Positions 1 to 7,264 are shown, numbered from the stretch's first letter. The stretch: DNA of 9,987 nt from Streptosporangiaceae bacterium (GCA_030039095.1 JASHQP010000481.1:1-9987); one strand, 5' to 3'. Notes: generated from the letters alone by a model not told the origin. Numbers and translations are program-made.

Positions 1-1931
1 GCCGCCGCCATCGCGCGGACGTTGGCTGCGAGCTCGGCGGCGAACGTCGCCGGCCAGTCGAGCTCGACGGCAACCTGCCAGCGGCAGGCCGGGGCCTCGG
101 CCAGCCAGGCGCCGAGGGCGAGCGCGGCCTGGCCGGGGAGCAGCCGGCCGTGCAGGAACCGGACCAGGACCGCTGCATCCACTTCGTCCGCCTCGAGTAG
201 CCGCGACACCCCGCGGACGATCAGCGTGTCCGGAACGTCCCGGCCGGACAGCACCGCGAGCGCCGTCCACACCACCACCGATTCCTCGTGGCTGAGCAGC
301 CCGACCACGCGCGCGAGCACGTCCGGCGGCAGGTCCCTGCCCTGCAGCAGTTCCAGCGCGCCCACCACCACCGACGGGCTGCCGTGCCCGAGGAGGCCGC
401 CGATCCGGTGCAGCACGTGCTCGGCGAGGTGGCGGCCGCGCAGCACGGAGTGAGCGCCGCCGACGATCGAGGGGTCCCGGCGCTCCAGTGAGCCGATCAC
501 CCGGGAAATCACGCTCGCCGGCAGATCCCTGCCTTCCAGCACCTGCAGCACGTGCCCGACGACGGTGACGTCCTCGTGCTCAAGCAGGCTGATGATCCGG
601 GCCCTGACGTCGTCGGTGAGGTTCTTGTCCCGCAGCACGCCGAGCGCGTGCGCCACGACCGGAGGCCGGTCGTGTTCCAGCACGTCGACCACCTGGGACA
701 GGACGTGGCCGGGCAGATCCGTGCCCGCCAGCAGCGACCGTGCGCCGTGGCTGACGCTCGAATCCTCGTGCTCCAGCAGCCCGACGAGGCGGGCGAGCAG
801 CTCGTCGGGAAGCTCGCGGCTCTCCAGCAGGCCGAGCGCACCGGCCACCACCTCGGGGCTCTCGTGCTCCAGCAACTCGACAATCTTGGACAGGATCTCC
901 TCGTCGAGCTCACAGGTTTCCAGGACGCTCAGCGCGCTCCACACCACCAGCGGGTCCCCGTGCTCCAGCAGGGCGACGATCCGCGACAGCATGTCGTCGT
1001 CGAGCTCGCGGCCTTCCAGGACGCTGAGCGCGCTCCACACCACCAGCGGGTCGCCGTCACCGAGCAGGGCGACGATCGGCGCGAGCAGGTGGTCGGGAAG
1101 GTCGCGGTTCTCCAGCAGCGACGCGGCCCGCTCGGCCAGAGCCCGGTCCGGGCTGGCCAGCATCCTGACGATGCGTTCGGTGAGGTCGTCGGGGAGTTCA
1201 CGGCCGTCGAGGACCAGGCGGGCACTGGCCGCCATCGCAGGGTCCGGATGCCCGAGCAAGCCGACGATGCGATCGAGCAGCTCATCGGGCAGGACCCGGC
1301 CCTCGAGCACGAGACGGGCACTGGCCGCGATCGCGGTGTCGCCGTGCCCGAGCAACTCGACGATGCGGGCAACCAAGTCGCTGGGCAGGACCCGGCCCTC
1401 GAGCGCGAGCAGGGCGCTGGCCACGACCGCGGGATCGGAGTGCCCGAGCAGGTCGACGACGCACGAAAGCACCGCATCGGGCAGCTGCCGGGTCACCGCG
1501 CGGGCACGGACCGGGCCGGCCTGGCGCACGCCGCGGAACGCCTCGAGGCCGAACAGCGCATCCCCGGTGACCAGCGGATCGGGGTCGGCCAGCAGTGCCA
1601 GGTACTCGGCGAGCACGTCGGCGTTGTCGAGGTGGTTGGCGAGCGCGGCGCAGGCAGGCCGGCGCATGGCCGGATGGCGCAGCGCCATGCTCAGCACCGG
1701 CGAGCGGGGCCGCAGCCGGGCCATGGCGATGGCGAGCTCGGGGCGGCGGTCCGGGATCGCGGCCATCGCGATCGCGAGCTCGTCATGCAGCACCCCGGCC
1801 AGGTCCTCGGGCCGGTCCTCGAGCACGGCGACCGCGCCGGCCACCCCGGACAGCAGCGAGAGATCGGGCCGGGACGACGCATACCGGTACAGCCATCGCA
1901 CATACCGGTCAGCGGCTTCGTTGACGGCCAT
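1..1931 (-). CDS. HEAT-like repeat solenoid protein, 3' end beyond window
   Basis: The frame starts at an ATG (1929-1931) and stays open to the window edge, giving at least 643 residues with no stop. Residues 1-160 are an irregular helical N-terminal region, including an imperfect repeat near 112-160. Residues 161-576 are thirteen uninterrupted units of exactly 32 residues. Each has the pattern L-L-x-H-x-D-P-x-V-V, then A-L-x-V-L-E-G-R, then L-P-D-x-L-L-x-R-I-V, which reads as two short helices joined by an acidic-proline turn. This is typical of HEAT/ARM-like protein-binding solenoids. The segment after residue 576 departs from the pattern and may be a cap or another domain. No signal peptide, membrane segment or catalytic motif was seen, so a cytoplasmic scaffold role is inferred. 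No strong Shine-Dalgarno was seen before the ATG, so the start is less certain than the frame. The methyltransferase gene is divergent, 75 bp away. The partner and pathway are unknown. Confidence 0.85.
   Translation of the reverse strand, partial: MAVNEAADRYVRWLYRYASSRPDLSLLSGVAGAVAVLEDRPEDLAGVLHDELAIAMAAIPDRRPELAIAMARLRPRSPVLSMALRHPAMRRPACAALANHLDNADVLAEYLALLADPDPLVTGDALFGLEAFRGVRQAGPVRARAVTRQLPDAVLSCVVDLLGHSDPAVVASALLALEGRVLPSDLVARIVELLGHGDTAIAASARLVLEGRVLPDELLDRIVGLLGHPDPAMAASARLVLDGRELPDDLTERIVRMLASPDRALAERAASLLENRDLPDHLLAPIVALLGDGDPLVVWSALSVLEGRELDDDMLSRIVALLEHGDPLVVWSALSVLETCELDEEILSKIVELLEHESPEVVAGALGLLESRELPDELLARLVGLLEHEDSSVSHGARSLLAGTDLPGHVLSQVVDVLEHDRPPVVAHALGVLRDKNLTDDVRARIISLLEHEDVTVVGHVLQVLEGRDLPASVISRVIGSLERRDPSIVGGAHSVLRGRHLAEHVLHRIGGLLGHGSPSVVVGALELLQGRDLPPDVLARVVGLLSHEESVVVWTALAVLSGRDVPDTLIVRGVSRLLEADEVDAAVLVRFLHGRLLPGQAALALGAWLAEAPACRWQVAVELDWPATFAAELAANVRAMAA
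204..1451 (-). repeat. Thirteen in-frame 96-bp tandem repeats
   Basis: The 32-residue units of the HEAT-like protein are encoded by a 96-bp tandem array with no insertions or deletions between units. Most copies have diverged at DNA level, but the fifth and sixth are close. Positions 918-956 and 1014-1052, exactly 96 bp apart, match at 38 of 39 bases. This suggests a recent unit duplication or gene conversion. The array's periodicity also keeps antisense frames open. Confidence 0.9.
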
Positions 1932-2006
1932 GGGTACATCCTTGCCAAGGGGCGGCCTCATGCCCAGACCTACAGTGGGCCTACAGCGATCATCGAGGCG
2001 GGTTAC
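1932..2006. promoter_or_regulatory. Divergent intergenic region
   Basis: This 75-bp gap separates the start codons of the HEAT-like gene (minus strand) and the methyltransferase gene (plus strand), so promoters for both probably lie in or near it. The heptamer CCTACAG occurs twice, about 12 bp apart, near 1969-1987. I found no convincing -35/-10 pair: TTGCCA at 1942 and TACAGT at 1971 are 23 bp apart, which is too far. GAGG at 1995-1998 is the likely ribosome binding site of the methyltransferase gene. Confidence 0.5.
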
Positions 2007-3068
2007 ATGGCGGATACAGCGCGCATGGTCCGCTACGCGCTGCTGATCCTGCCGTCGGCGAACCGGGTATACGCGGAAGCGGCGGCCGCGCTGACCGTCG
2101 CCGAGCTGGAGGCGTTCGGCCAGGCCGTGCTCGGCGGGCGGATCGCCGGGGCCTGCCCGGCCACGATCGCCGGCGTGCCCTACGTCACGTTCACCGCGGA
2201 CCGCCTGGGCGCCAGGGACACGGCGCTGCTGGCCAACCTCTCGTCGGCCTACGCGCTGTTCGAGCTCGACGGCGAGAGCGCCGAGGCCCTGCGGCCGGTC
2301 GAACTGCGGCCGCTGGACCGGTTCGACGACGACCTGATCACGATTCAGAAGTACCCGGGGAAGACGAATGAGCAGTTCACCAAGCTGCTGCTGAACGTCA
2401 CGCTGCTGGCTTCGGCGTTCGCGCCGGACATGCTGGACCGGAAGTTCACGGTGCTCGACCCGCTGTGCGGCCGGGGGACAACCCTCAACCAGGCGCTGAT
2501 GTACGGCTTCGACGCGGCCGGGATCGACCTCGACGCGAAGGACTTCGACGCGTACGCGACGTTCATCGAGACCTGGCTGAAGCGCAAGAGGCTCAAGCAC
2601 CACGCCGAGCGGACGCGGCTGCGGGCCGGCGGCAAGGTGACCGGCAGACGCCTGCGGATCAGCCTCGCGGCGGACGCCGGCGACTACAAGTCCGGCCTCA
2701 CCCAGCGCCTCGACGTGGTCAACGCCGATACGGCCCGGGCGGCGGAGTTCTTCAAGCCCGAGACGTTCGACCTGGTCGTCGCCGATGCCCCGTACGGGGT
2801 CCAGCACGGCAGCCGGACGGCGGCCAGGGGCCTGGCCCGCAGCCCGGCCGACCTGCTGGCCGCGGCCGCCCCGGCCTGGGCAGCCCTGCTGCGCAGCGGC
2901 GGTGCGTGCGGGATCGCGTGGAACACGCTCGTCGCGCGGCGTGAGCAGGCGGCCGGGATCCTCGCGGACGCCGGCCTCTATCCGGTGGACACCGCGCCGT
3001 ACCTGGGGTTCCGGCACCGGGTGGACCAGGCGATCGTGCGCGACATCCTGGTTGCCCGCAAGCCCTAG
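2007..3068 (+). CDS. TRM11-like class I SAM-dependent methyltransferase
   Basis: This 353-residue protein has a Rossmann methyltransferase core in its C-terminal two thirds. The SAM-binding motif I is D151-P-L-C-G-R-G-T-T159, followed by an acidic strand end G-I-D-L-D about 20 residues on. The catalytic motif IV is A259-D-A-P-Y-G264, corresponding to the (D/N)-P-P-Y signature of enzymes that methylate exocyclic amino groups of bases in RNA or DNA. The layout is closest to the TRM11/UPF0020 group, which modifies guanosine in tRNA, but the substrate cannot be decided here. Residues 1-110 form an N-terminal domain that I could not assign to a THUMP fold. The ATG at 2007 has GAGG 8 nt upstream. 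A second in-frame ATG at 2025 has no Shine-Dalgarno. The first proline of motif IV is replaced by alanine, which is unusual. The same frame is open far upstream, but that stretch is antisense to the HEAT-like gene. Confidence 0.85.
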   Translation: MADTARMVRYALLILPSANRVYAEAAAALTVAELEAFGQAVLGGRIAGACPATIAGVPYVTFTADRLGARDTALLANLSSAYALFELDGESAEALRPVELRPLDRFDDDLITIQKYPGKTNEQFTKLLLNVTLLASAFAPDMLDRKFTVLDPLCGRGTTLNQALMYGFDAAGIDLDAKDFDAYATFIETWLKRKRLKHHAERTRLRAGGKVTGRRLRISLAADAGDYKSGLTQRLDVVNADTARAAEFFKPETFDLVVADAPYGVQHGSRTAARGLARSPADLLAAAAPAWAALLRSGGACGIAWNTLVARREQAAGILADAGLYPVDTAPYLGFRHRVDQAIVRDILVARKP

Positions 3069-3101
3069 CGGCTTCGGGCGGGCGCACCAGAGCCCGGGCA
3101 T

Positions 3102-3145
3102 GCGGCGGGGCCGGCCCGTGAGAGCTCCCGGGCCGGCCCCGCTGC
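3102..3145. terminator. Bidirectional GC-rich hairpin terminator
   Basis: The inverted repeat has a perfect 12-bp core, GGGGCCGGCCCG (3107-3118) against CGGGCCGGCCCC (3129-3140), around a 10-nt loop. Pairing extends outward to about 17 bp with one G-U pair (3102 to 3145). It lies 33 bp past the methyltransferase stop and 21 bp past the stop of the convergent peptidase gene, so it can serve both. There is no clear T-tract, which is common for actinomycete terminators. Confidence 0.8.
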
Positions 3146-3166
3146 GCCTGCCGAGCGCGGCCTACC

Positions 3167-4024
3167 TCAGCTGCGTACCCAGGTGACGCTGAACCCGTTG
3201 CCGCTGCTGTTCAGCGCTCCCGGCGAGGCCTCGGTCGCCCCGGAGGAGGTGATCATCGTGATCTCGTCGTCGGTGAACGAGGAGATCACACCGGACGTGG
3301 AGCCTTCCGTCACCGCCGCGCCGGAGAAGCTGACGGAGCCGAAGTCGGTGAGCGGGTAGACGCCGGACGAACCGCTCGGCGCCTCGGCGATCCACTCCGC
3401 GCTGCTGTCCGCGGCACCCGCGTAGGTCTGCGTGGTGCTGAAGCTGTCCGCAGTGTGCGTGGAGTCGGTGACCGTCAGCGTGTAGCTGTCACCGCTCCGG
3501 GTCACCGTGGAGGTGATGTGGTCGCCGGGACTGACGCTGTCGACTACCTGGACATCGTTCTCCGGGTAGATCTCCCACCAGTCGTAGTAGTACACGGTGC
3601 CCTCGTAGGACTCGATGAGCGTGCCATCCTGCTCGACCGTGTCACTGCTGTAGCCGTCGATGCCAACCCAGAACGCGGCGAGCGACGTCGTCCTCCTGCC
3701 GCTGGAGACCCCCGTAGGCTCGACCCAGCTGGCGGTCACCTTGGAGAAGCTGCTGCCGGTGTCGGCGTAACCCGACCAGTTGGTGCTTTCCACCTGGGTC
3801 AGCCCCTTGACGTTCGACGCATGCCCGGCCAGCCGGTGAACCGAGCCATGCTTGCCGATCGCGAGGTGCTCAATGGCGGTGCGGGCCGCCGCCGCGGCGC
3901 TGGCGCTGGGCGAGGCGGCGGCGGGGCTCGCGCCGGCTGCCGGGCCGAAGGCCAGGAGCATGCCGATGGCTGGCACGCACGCGACTAATGCGGTGCCGAG
4001 GAGCCGATGAGGACGCAGATGCAT
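3167..4024 (-). CDS. Secreted G1-family (eqolisin) glutamic endopeptidase
   Basis: This 285-residue precursor starts with an arginine-containing n-region and a hydrophobic core (about residues 8-30). An Ala/Ser/Pro-rich stretch follows, so Sec export with cleavage near 31-42 and a short propeptide to about 75 is likely. The mature part carries the hallmarks of peptidase family G1. These are N82-W-S-G-Y near its start, W119-V-G-I-D-G, catalytic Gln132 in V-E-Q-D-G-T, an aromatic W149-W-E-I-Y-P-E, and catalytic Glu214 in A-E-W-I-A-E. I aligned these from memory with scytalidoglutamic peptidase Gln53 and Glu136. Family members are two-layer beta-sandwich enzymes that cleave proteins at acid pH with a Gln/Glu dyad. 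The length is normal for a complete enzyme. A promoter is visible upstream, and AAAGG lies about 10 nt before the ATG. The gene is monocistronic between a terminator and a divergent promoter region. A role in extracellular protein breakdown is inferred. Confidence 0.9.
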   Translation of the reverse strand: MHLRPHRLLGTALVACVPAIGMLLAFGPAAGASPAAASPSASAAAAARTAIEHLAIGKHGSVHRLAGHASNVKGLTQVESTNWSGYADTGSSFSKVTASWVEPTGVSSGRRTTSLAAFWVGIDGYSSDTVEQDGTLIESYEGTVYYYDWWEIYPENDVQVVDSVSPGDHITSTVTRSGDSYTLTVTDSTHTADSFSTTQTYAGAADSSAEWIAEAPSGSSGVYPLTDFGSVSFSGAAVTEGSTSGVISSFTDDEITMITSSGATEASPGALNSSGNGFSVTWVRS

Positions 4025-4077
4025 AGGGGGGTTGCCTTTCGTGCTGGCGCGGCCACGGGCAGCCGCTGCGTAACCGG

Positions 4078-4106
4078 ATCGTAACTTTGCTGAGCGTGGT
4101 CATCAA
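4078..4106 (-). promoter_or_regulatory. Promoter of the G1 peptidase gene
   Basis: On the minus strand, TTGATG (4106-4101) and TACGAT (4083-4078) are separated by exactly 17 bp. This is a good match to the housekeeping sigma consensus of actinomycetes. It would start transcription near 4071 and leave a leader of about 47 nt before the ATG at 4024. Confidence 0.6.
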
Positions 4107-4130
4107 GAGTCCGGCAAAGTATCTGAAGGC

Positions 4131-4158
4131 TTGACATCGCGCTGTGAACTGGTATAGG
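4131..4158 (+). promoter_or_regulatory. Promoter P1 of the FtsK-like cluster
   Basis: A perfect TTGACA (4131-4136) is followed after 16 bp by TATAGG (4153-4158). It points rightward, divergent from the peptidase promoter. Transcription would begin near 4165, giving a leader of roughly 130 nt before the ATG at 4295, or 184 nt before the ATG at 4349. Confidence 0.6.
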
Positions 4159-4166
4159 TCGGCACA

Positions 4167-4240
4167 GCTCGGGCGAGGCCTGGCGGTTCCGAGCCCCTTG
4201 GCCCAGTGCGGCCGGACACTGCGCGCCCCTTGGCGCAATG
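4167..4240 (+). promoter_or_regulatory. Structured leader with paired direct repeats
   Basis: Three features lie between promoter P1 and the FtsK-like gene. The first is an inverted repeat, GCTCGG (4167-4172) with CCGAGC (4189-4194). The second is a pair of 16-bp direct repeats, GCCCCTTGGCCCAGTG (4193-4208) and GCCCCTTGGCGCAATG (4225-4240), matching at 14 positions and 32 bp apart. The third is a compact hairpin, GCGCC-CCTT-GGCGC (4223-4236). Together they could be tandem operator sites or a folded 5' leader. No known riboswitch class is recognised. Confidence 0.4.
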
Positions 4241-4257
4241 GGCGAAACGCTGTGAAA

Positions 4258-4263
4258 TAGAAT
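4258..4263 (+). promoter_or_regulatory. Possible second -10 box (TAGAAT)
   Basis: TAGAAT is an excellent actinomycete -10 hexamer, but no -35 box lies at proper spacing: TTGGCG at 4230 is 22 bp away. If used, it would start transcription near 4270, about 25 nt before the ATG at 4295, and would bypass the structured leader. Confidence 0.3.
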
Positions 4264-4294
4264 CTGCACGCATTGCATCCAGCAAGAGAGTTGT

Positions 4295-7264
4295 ATGGCT
4301 GAATTTTTGCCGATCTCCAGCACGACCGCAGCGAGGAGCGCGCACCGCATGTCGATCGAGGAGATCGAGCGTGAGATTCATGACGCATACTTGCAGCTTG
4401 CGGAGTCAGTTGCACGGGTTCGTTACGGTCACGAGCATTACCTGGACAGCCTTGCTGCGCAGAACGTGCAGCAGATACCGCAGGAAGCAGCCGGGCTCAG
4501 CGGTTGGTACGCGGCGCCTGCGGCTGCTGATACGGCGCATGAAGCTGATACGGCGCATGAAACTGTGATCGCTGCGGCGATGCAGGCGCACGATCAGGCC
4601 GTTGGCGGGCTACCGGGTGCCGTTAGTCTCCTTACTGCCGCCAATCCCTGGGCGCTTGCCGACTTCGGCGGCCCGGAATGGTCTGGATATGAGCCCGACC
4701 TGAATGCCCCGTCGCCGACCGGAGTCCGGGTAGGGGTCATCAGCGTCGGCGCGGGGAAACGGCCAGGGGAAGCGGCGAACCGGGCCGGGGCCGGGGAGGT
4801 GGCCGGGGCCGGGGAGGTGGCCGGGGCCGGGGAGCGGGCCGGGGGAATGCCGCCCATGCCCGCGGTCGCCAGGTTCACCGGGCACGGCCACCTGCTGATC
4901 GAGGCCGAGCACGGTGCGACCAGCGGGGCCCGTTCGCTGCTGCAGGCGATGACCCTCCGGCTGGCGGTGGCCACGAGGCCGGGCACGGTGCGGTTCGCGC
5001 TCGCCGACCCGCTCGGGCAGGGCGAGCAGCTCAGCGGGTTCCTGCGGCTGCCGGCCGCGCTGCGCGTCGGAACGGGCGTCGCCTCGAGTGCCGCAGAGAT
5101 CGAGGCGCTGGCCAGGACGCTGACCGACCACGTGGTCGAGGTGACCCAGACCCGGCTGACCAATGTCTACGACTCGGTCGAGGCCTACAACGCCGCCACC
5201 ACCGGGGTGTCCGTGCCGTACCACGTCCTGGTCCTCGCCGGATTCCCCGGCGGCATCAGCGAGCAGTCGGCCGAGCTGCTGACACGGCTTGCCCGTAACG
5301 GGCCCCGCGCCGGGGTCTACATCCTCGCGACGATCGAGCGCGGCCTGGAGCGCCCGCGCGCCCCCGGCCTCTCGGCACTGACCTCGGCAGCGGCAGACCT
5401 GCACGTGGCCGCCGGGGGCACGGTGACCTGGAATGACCCCGACTTCGGGCGGTGGGCGATCGAGCCCGACGCGATGCCGCCGGCGCCGGTCGTCAACGCG
5501 TGGCTGGACGCCGTGGGCGCCGCCGCCAGCCTCGGGTCACGGGAGCTCCCGTTCGCCCGGATCGCGGTACCGCCGTCCGGGCGCTGGTCGGCAGACACCA
5601 CCGACGGCCTGGACGCGCAGATCGGCGTCGACTCGAGGGGTGAGCCGCAGCACTTCGTCATGGGATCGCGCGGGGTGCACAACGGCCTCGTCGGCGGCGA
5701 CGTGCGCATGGGCAAGAGCAACCTGCTGCACGTGCTGATCACCCAGCTTGCACTCAAGTACCCGCCGGAGGAGCTCGAGCTCTACCTGCTCGATTTCAAG
5801 GAAGTCGAGTTCGACGCGTATTTAACGCAACGGCTCCCGCACGCCAGGGCGATCGCGTCGCGCACCGACCGCGAGTTCGGCCTGAGCATGCTGCGGCGCT
5901 TCCACGACGAGATCGAGCGGCGGGCGCGGCTGTGCCGGCAGGCCAGGGTCACCCAGCTCCCCGAGTACCGGATCCAGACCGGGCAGGTCCTGCCGAGGTC
6001 GCTGGTGATCACGGACGAGTTCCAGGTGCTGTTCAGCGAGGAGGACCGCCTGTCCCGGGAGGCCGGGGCGCTGCTGGCCGACATCGCCAAGCGGGGCGCC
6101 GCGTTCGGGCTGCACCTGCTGCTCGCGACCCAGTCGCCCGGCGGCTCGTTGATCGTGCACCTTCGGCCCGCCTACGAGCAGATGGCCCTGCGCATCGCGC
6201 TCGGCTGCCTGCTGCCGAGCGTCTCCCAGGCGATCCTGGGTGAGGGCAACGACGCCGCGATCAGGCTCAGCAGGGCCGGCGACGCCATCTACAACGACCG
6301 GCGCGGGGAGGGCGCGAACACGGTCATGCGGATCGCGATGCTGCCGACCAGGGACCGGCTGGAGTGGATCTCGACGATCCGGGACCTCGCCGGCGACCGC
6401 ACCTACGAGCCGTCCGCCACGTTCGACCCAGACGCGCCCGCAGACTTCAGTGACAACCCGGCGTGTGCGGCGTTCGCGGCAGATCCCGGCGGGTGGCCCG
6501 TTCCGGCCCCTACGACGGCCGCGTGGCTCGGCGAGGCGATAGAGATCAAGCCGGCAACCGCCGCCGTGTTCGAGAGCTTTGTGCGATCTAACCTGCTGGT
6601 GATCGGCGATGAGGAACATGGGCACGCGCTGCTGCTCGCCACCCTGCTCAGCGCGGCGGTGCAGCGCTCGCCCGAGGCCGTCTCCTTCGAGATCGCGGAG
6701 TTCGCGCGGCCGTCCTCGTCGTTCCATCGCTACTTCGATCCGGTGCGGGGCCTGCCGCACGAGACGAGAATCGTTGGCGCCGCCGGCGGGATCGACGTCC
6801 TGCGGGACCTGACCAAGGATCTCGACGCGCGGCTCGCGGACGCCGGGGCGGCATCGCAGCCACGGCGGTTCTTCCTGGTCGCTGGGCTGCACCGGTGGCA
6901 GGACCTCGGCGCCGAGGGCGAGTGGGGCAAGCCCACCGAGGCGACCACGCTGCTGACCCGGCTGGCCGAGCACGGTCCCGAGGTGGGCATTCACGTTGTG
7001 GTCTGGGCGGACAGCTACGCTACCGCCGAGCGTGCTCTCCGGCGCACCGGCATCGGGCAGTTCACGCTCCGCGCAGCGCTGCGGCTGCCATCGCCGACGG
7101 AGAGCGACGCCCTCCTCGGCGTGCCGGCCGCGGCCAGCCTGGCCGATGACCGCGCCCTGTTCCGGGACGTGGACTGGCCGCACGAGCATGTGGAGAAGTT
7201 CAAGCCGTACTCGACCAGTTCGCTGTATGCCTTTGCCCGCACCGCGTTCAGGAGACCCGTGTGA
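4295..7264 (+). CDS. Soluble FtsK/SpoIIIE-type ATPase with three P-loop lobes
   Basis: The protein has 989 residues and no membrane segment. Residues 19-70 look helical, and 78-185 form a low-complexity linker with hexapeptide repeats. Lobe 1 (about 190-375) resembles the fold but has a broken P-loop around E205-H-G-A-T-S-G-A-R-S214. Lobe 2 (about 440-690) is intact, with Walker A G468-D-V-R-M-G-K-S475, the family motif Y-L-L-D-F-K-E-V-E-F, Walker B L-V-I-T-D574-E575, and a sensor-like L-L-A-T-Q-S. Lobe 3 (about 740-960) has a degenerate P-loop near G771-D-E-E-H-G776. FtsK/SpoIIIE/EccC proteins are hexameric motors that move DNA or secreted proteins; the substrate here is unknown. Three lobes plus small helical neighbours recall EccC of type VII secretion, but EccC has N-terminal membrane helices and an active first lobe. 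The ATG at 4295 has GAGAG nearby. The ATG at 4349 (residue 19) has GAGGAG 10 nt upstream and is a real alternative. The first 60 or so codons are notably less GC-rich than the rest. Confidence 0.85.
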   Translation: MAEFLPISSTTAARSAHRMSIEEIEREIHDAYLQLAESVARVRYGHEHYLDSLAAQNVQQIPQEAAGLSGWYAAPAAADTAHEADTAHETVIAAAMQAHDQAVGGLPGAVSLLTAANPWALADFGGPEWSGYEPDLNAPSPTGVRVGVISVGAGKRPGEAANRAGAGEVAGAGEVAGAGERAGGMPPMPAVARFTGHGHLLIEAEHGATSGARSLLQAMTLRLAVATRPGTVRFALADPLGQGEQLSGFLRLPAALRVGTGVASSAAEIEALARTLTDHVVEVTQTRLTNVYDSVEAYNAATTGVSVPYHVLVLAGFPGGISEQSAELLTRLARNGPRAGVYILATIERGLERPRAPGLSALTSAAADLHVAAGGTVTWNDPDFGRWAIEPDAMPPAPVVNAWLDAVGAAASLGSRELPFARIAVPPSGRWSADTTDGLDAQIGVDSRGEPQHFVMGSRGVHNGLVGGDVRMGKSNLLHVLITQLALKYPPEELELYLLDFKEVEFDAYLTQRLPHARAIASRTDREFGLSMLRRFHDEIERRARLCRQARVTQLPEYRIQTGQVLPRSLVITDEFQVLFSEEDRLSREAGALLADIAKRGAAFGLHLLLATQSPGGSLIVHLRPAYEQMALRIALGCLLPSVSQAILGEGNDAAIRLSRAGDAIYNDRRGEGANTVMRIAMLPTRDRLEWISTIRDLAGDRTYEPSATFDPDAPADFSDNPACAAFAADPGGWPVPAPTTAAWLGEAIEIKPATAAVFESFVRSNLLVIGDEEHGHALLLATLLSAAVQRSPEAVSFEIAEFARPSSSFHRYFDPVRGLPHETRIVGAAGGIDVLRDLTKDLDARLADAGAASQPRRFFLVAGLHRWQDLGAEGEWGKPTEATTLLTRLAEHGPEVGIHVVVWADSYATAERALRRTGIGQFTLRAALRLPSPTESDALLGVPAAASLADDRALFRDVDWPHEHVEKFKPYSTSSLYAFARTAFRRPV
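4526..4561 (+). repeat. Two perfect 18-bp tandem repeats
   Basis: The unit GCTGATACGGCGCATGAA occurs twice back to back (4526-4543 and 4544-4561), in frame, encoding A-D-T-A-H-E twice at residues 78-89 of the FtsK-like protein. The exact identity suggests a recent expansion in a flexible linker. Confidence 0.9.
4783..4836 (+). repeat. Three 18-bp GC-only tandem repeats
   Basis: The unit GGCCGGGGCCGGGGAGGT occurs at 4783-4800 and 4801-4818. A third copy at 4819-4836 differs only in its last three bases, and a partial fourth follows. They are in frame and encode A-G-A-G-E-V, A-G-A-G-E-V and A-G-A-G-E-R (residues 164-181), an extended linker before the first ATPase lobe. Confidence 0.9.

Noticed and set aside
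204..1451. CRISPR-like or non-coding repeat array
   Set aside because: The 96-bp period is a whole number of codons, copies diverge as protein repeats do, and there are no spacers between identical repeats.
552..2006. Plus-strand coding extension of the methyltransferase
   Set aside because: It is antisense to the 96-bp repeat array, lacks recognisable domains, and the true start at 2007 has a Shine-Dalgarno.
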